Shown: positions 63,501 to 64,000 of the stretch, one piece after another
Layout: each line of letters starts with the position of its first letter
How positions within the stretch are numbered: the stretch's first letter is position 1
NCBI GenBank assembly: GCA_900318335.1
Contig: ONKF01000017.1
Span: 36,321 to 100,320 of the forward strand
Reading direction: 5' to 3'
Length of the DNA: 64,000 nt
From: an uncultured Prevotellaceae bacterium
GTDB lineage: Bacteria; Bacteroidota; Bacteroidia; Bacteroidales; Muribaculaceae
Notes under the pieces: model-generated
The model's input: only the letters and a program-made list of their open reading frames with translations
The model's database searches: none
What the model was told of the DNA's origin: nothing
Made by a program: the position numbers and the translations under genes

Positions 63501-64000
63501 TACACGAGTTGAACATATTCCTTCTGATTAACGTGGTCGTAGCGCTTGGTGGCACGTGATGACCAACCGAAGGTCGAACGCCACATGATGTTGCTGCGGC
63601 CTTCAACACCCTTCTTGGTGGTAATCATCACAACACCGTTAGCACCACGGGCACCATACAGGGCAGCTGCCGAAGCGTCCTTCAAGACGGTCATTGACTC
63701 AATATCCGAAGGGCTGATCGAGCTCAAGCTACCATCGAAGGGGGCACCATCGACAACATACAGCGGCTGGCTGGAGGCGTTGATAGAACCATAACCACGA
63801 ATCTGGATGCTGGGAGACGAACCGGGCTGACCCGATGCGCTGGTAACCTGCAGACCGGCTACGTTACCCTCGAGGGCCTTGGTAGCATCGGTAACAGGAC
63901 GCAACTCCAGTTTCTTGTTGGTCACAGCCTCGGCCGAACCGGTGTAAGAGGTCTTCTTGGCAGTACCATAGGCAACTACCATCACCTCGTCCAGAGCGGT
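60590..64000 (-). CDS. SusC/RagA TonB-dependent transporter with C-terminal coiled coil and OmpA-like domain, 5' end outside window
   Basis: About 1137 codons are present; the signal peptide and N-terminal domain lie beyond the right edge, and the frame is open to position 64000 (TALDEVMVVAYGTAKK). The plug has IQIRGYGSINASSQPLYVVDGAPFDG and NGVVMITTKKG. The barrel ends near YSPNRTYTVGIELNFGKSYAA. A coiled coil (60917-61114; INDLRAQL, LAQLQGDLDAANRALANC) and an OmpA-like domain (60593-60916; VIKGYASPEG, terminal NRVSICEIIVK) follow. It heads a susC-susD-lipoprotein operon. Confidence 0.93.
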   Translation of the reverse strand, partial: TALDEVMVVAYGTAKKTSYTGSAEAVTNKKLELRPVTDATKALEGNVAGLQVTSASGQPGSSPSIQIRGYGSINASSQPLYVVDGAPFDGSLSSISPSDIESMTVLKDASAAALYGARGANGVVMITTKKGVEGRSNIMWRSTFGWSSRATKRYDHVNQKEYVQLVYEALRNEAIDNGNSWADAEAIARNGLSGRLGGEQYNPFKNYTWDKLIDPATGQVRADAQSAWDEDWYDSVIRKNAFRHEHQLQVTGGSDHAQYMMSLGYLNEDGILKTTNYERYTGRANVTSQITDWLGANINISLAHAMSNFSDYDGSSTSNPWYTAQFINPLFPVYLKDIDGKTMYDGDGNVLYDWGEPTPNGNRPGSLNDFSQLGMLVLDKAINKRDVAGLRTGIILGSDQAKYGWRQGIKFAVNFSLDYLNQNNTRYMNSQHGNQANAGGLLEKYNRRTQSYTFNQLLTWDRTFGEHTIGLLAGHEWYAFEFAYLLAGKTNLVDGIYELRPATTLLEADSYSDKYRIDSWLGRVNYNYGGRYFLSGSLRQDKSSRFHPKYNKGTFWSVGANWRVSGEKFMENVGWVNNLSVKASYGEQGNDMLDTYYAWQSLYDLSYSNATNLGAMIVSLENQMVSWEKSRNFNAGFDAILFNHRLQLNVEFYNRLTKDLLLNRPMAPSTGFTGYMDNVGDMRNRGVEASLRITPVRTADFEWNITAMATHNRNKVIKLTKEAPVLTYGVRVIEEGLPIYTYYIAKSAGVDPSTGKALYWAYDKDDDGKMIEGSDYITDDYSVAANCKYHQGSRQADIFGSLGTDFTWKGLTLSVLTTYSLGGKVYDALYNSDMDLWYLSSTWNKNMLRRWQKPGDVTDVPRVEIAGTILQSDRFLIDASYFAIKNITLAYALPMSWIGKLGMTGARIFGSVDNLALFTHLNGMDPQYNFSGGTDYDYSPNRTYTVGIELNFGKSYAAAAPAVNVNALNSQINDLRAQLADAQGAAADANSRLAQLQGDLDAANRALANCRNDLNAAKNVAPKVVDNSKQYMNILVHFPKSGTAITADQRANVERVAAYLKSHPEATCVIKGYASPEGKEDVNIKLANGRAASVKDMLVKKYGIAANRINAAGQGISNMFDELSWNRVSICEIIVK
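60593..61114 (-). other. Coiled coil plus OmpA-like module of the second SusC
   Basis: The OmpA-like part is 108 residues, the same length as in the first SusC, and differs at about 12 positions by direct alignment. The coiled coil has the same conserved Cys (ALANCRNDLNAAKN) and one short length difference. Codon-level identity is also high, e.g. both encode GGTTATGCTTCGCCCGAGGG-like stretches. Confidence 0.85.

Overview
The window reads as chromosomal DNA of a Bacteroidales bacterium, most likely Muribaculaceae or Prevotellaceae. The evidence is two SusC/SusD outer-membrane uptake pairs, the Bacteroidetes promoter -7 element TAnnTTTG upstream of many genes, membrane-anchored AraC regulators, a DUF4923-type lipoprotein, a GT117/TMEM260-like membrane glycosyltransferase and many short secreted lipoproteins. 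Most of the window is housekeeping sequence, but the non-coding DNA is unusually rich in structured repeats.

Layout. 1-7.7 kb: a partial MATE exporter, a small esterase, metG, an RsmF-type rRNA methyltransferase and gyrB. 8.1-13.8 kb: a susC-susD pair whose SusC carries a coiled coil and an OmpA-like peptidoglycan-binding domain after the barrel. 13.8-18.2 kb: a four-hairpin BIME-like element, a GT4 glycosyltransferase, a candidate 38-codon gene with its own promoter and terminator, and two divergent membrane-bound AraC regulators. 18.2-25.8 kb: an nfeD-SPFH operon, then ybeY-mnmG-apt-uvrC and nadK. Two exact parS sites lie here, one between mnmG and apt and one inside uvrC, suggesting that the replication origin is not far away. 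25.9-35.9 kb: a second GT4 enzyme, small lipoproteins and secreted proteins, a GH3-like acyl-adenylase, an LTA-synthase-type phosphoglycerol transferase, tRNA-Leu(CAG), an M24B aminopeptidase, a zinc-ribbon membrane protein and a TPR membrane protein.

36-43 kb: pyrH, a LOG-like protein, a FadL-like porin, and an operon of exported cell-wall enzymes (a GH3 hexosaminidase and an LD-carboxypeptidase) with a small anchored protein. 43-49 kb: a GT117-type membrane protein, a polysaccharide deacetylase, queG and a metallo-beta-lactamase-fold lipoprotein. 49-54.5 kb: two tandem PRK/uridine-kinase paralogues, obgE and lgt. 54.5-58 kb: a lipoprotein and a large MscS-type channel. 58-64 kb: a second susC-susD-lipoprotein operon on the minus strand. 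Its SusC, cut by the window end, has the same coiled-coil/OmpA tail.

The most unusual content is the pair of SusC proteins fused to a peptidoglycan-binding module. Their barrels differ, but the tails are about 89% identical in the OmpA part. Other points worth a second look are the parS pair, a dispersed palindromic repeat in four intergenic 3' regions, the double 58-nt hairpin element, four genes whose promoter -7 box lies exactly 5 nt before the ATG (predicted leaderless mRNAs), and the candidate small gene at about 15.5 kb. Start codons were corrected wherever a promoter or terminator lies inside the longest possible reading frame. All family assignments are by eye from motifs; no database search was run.
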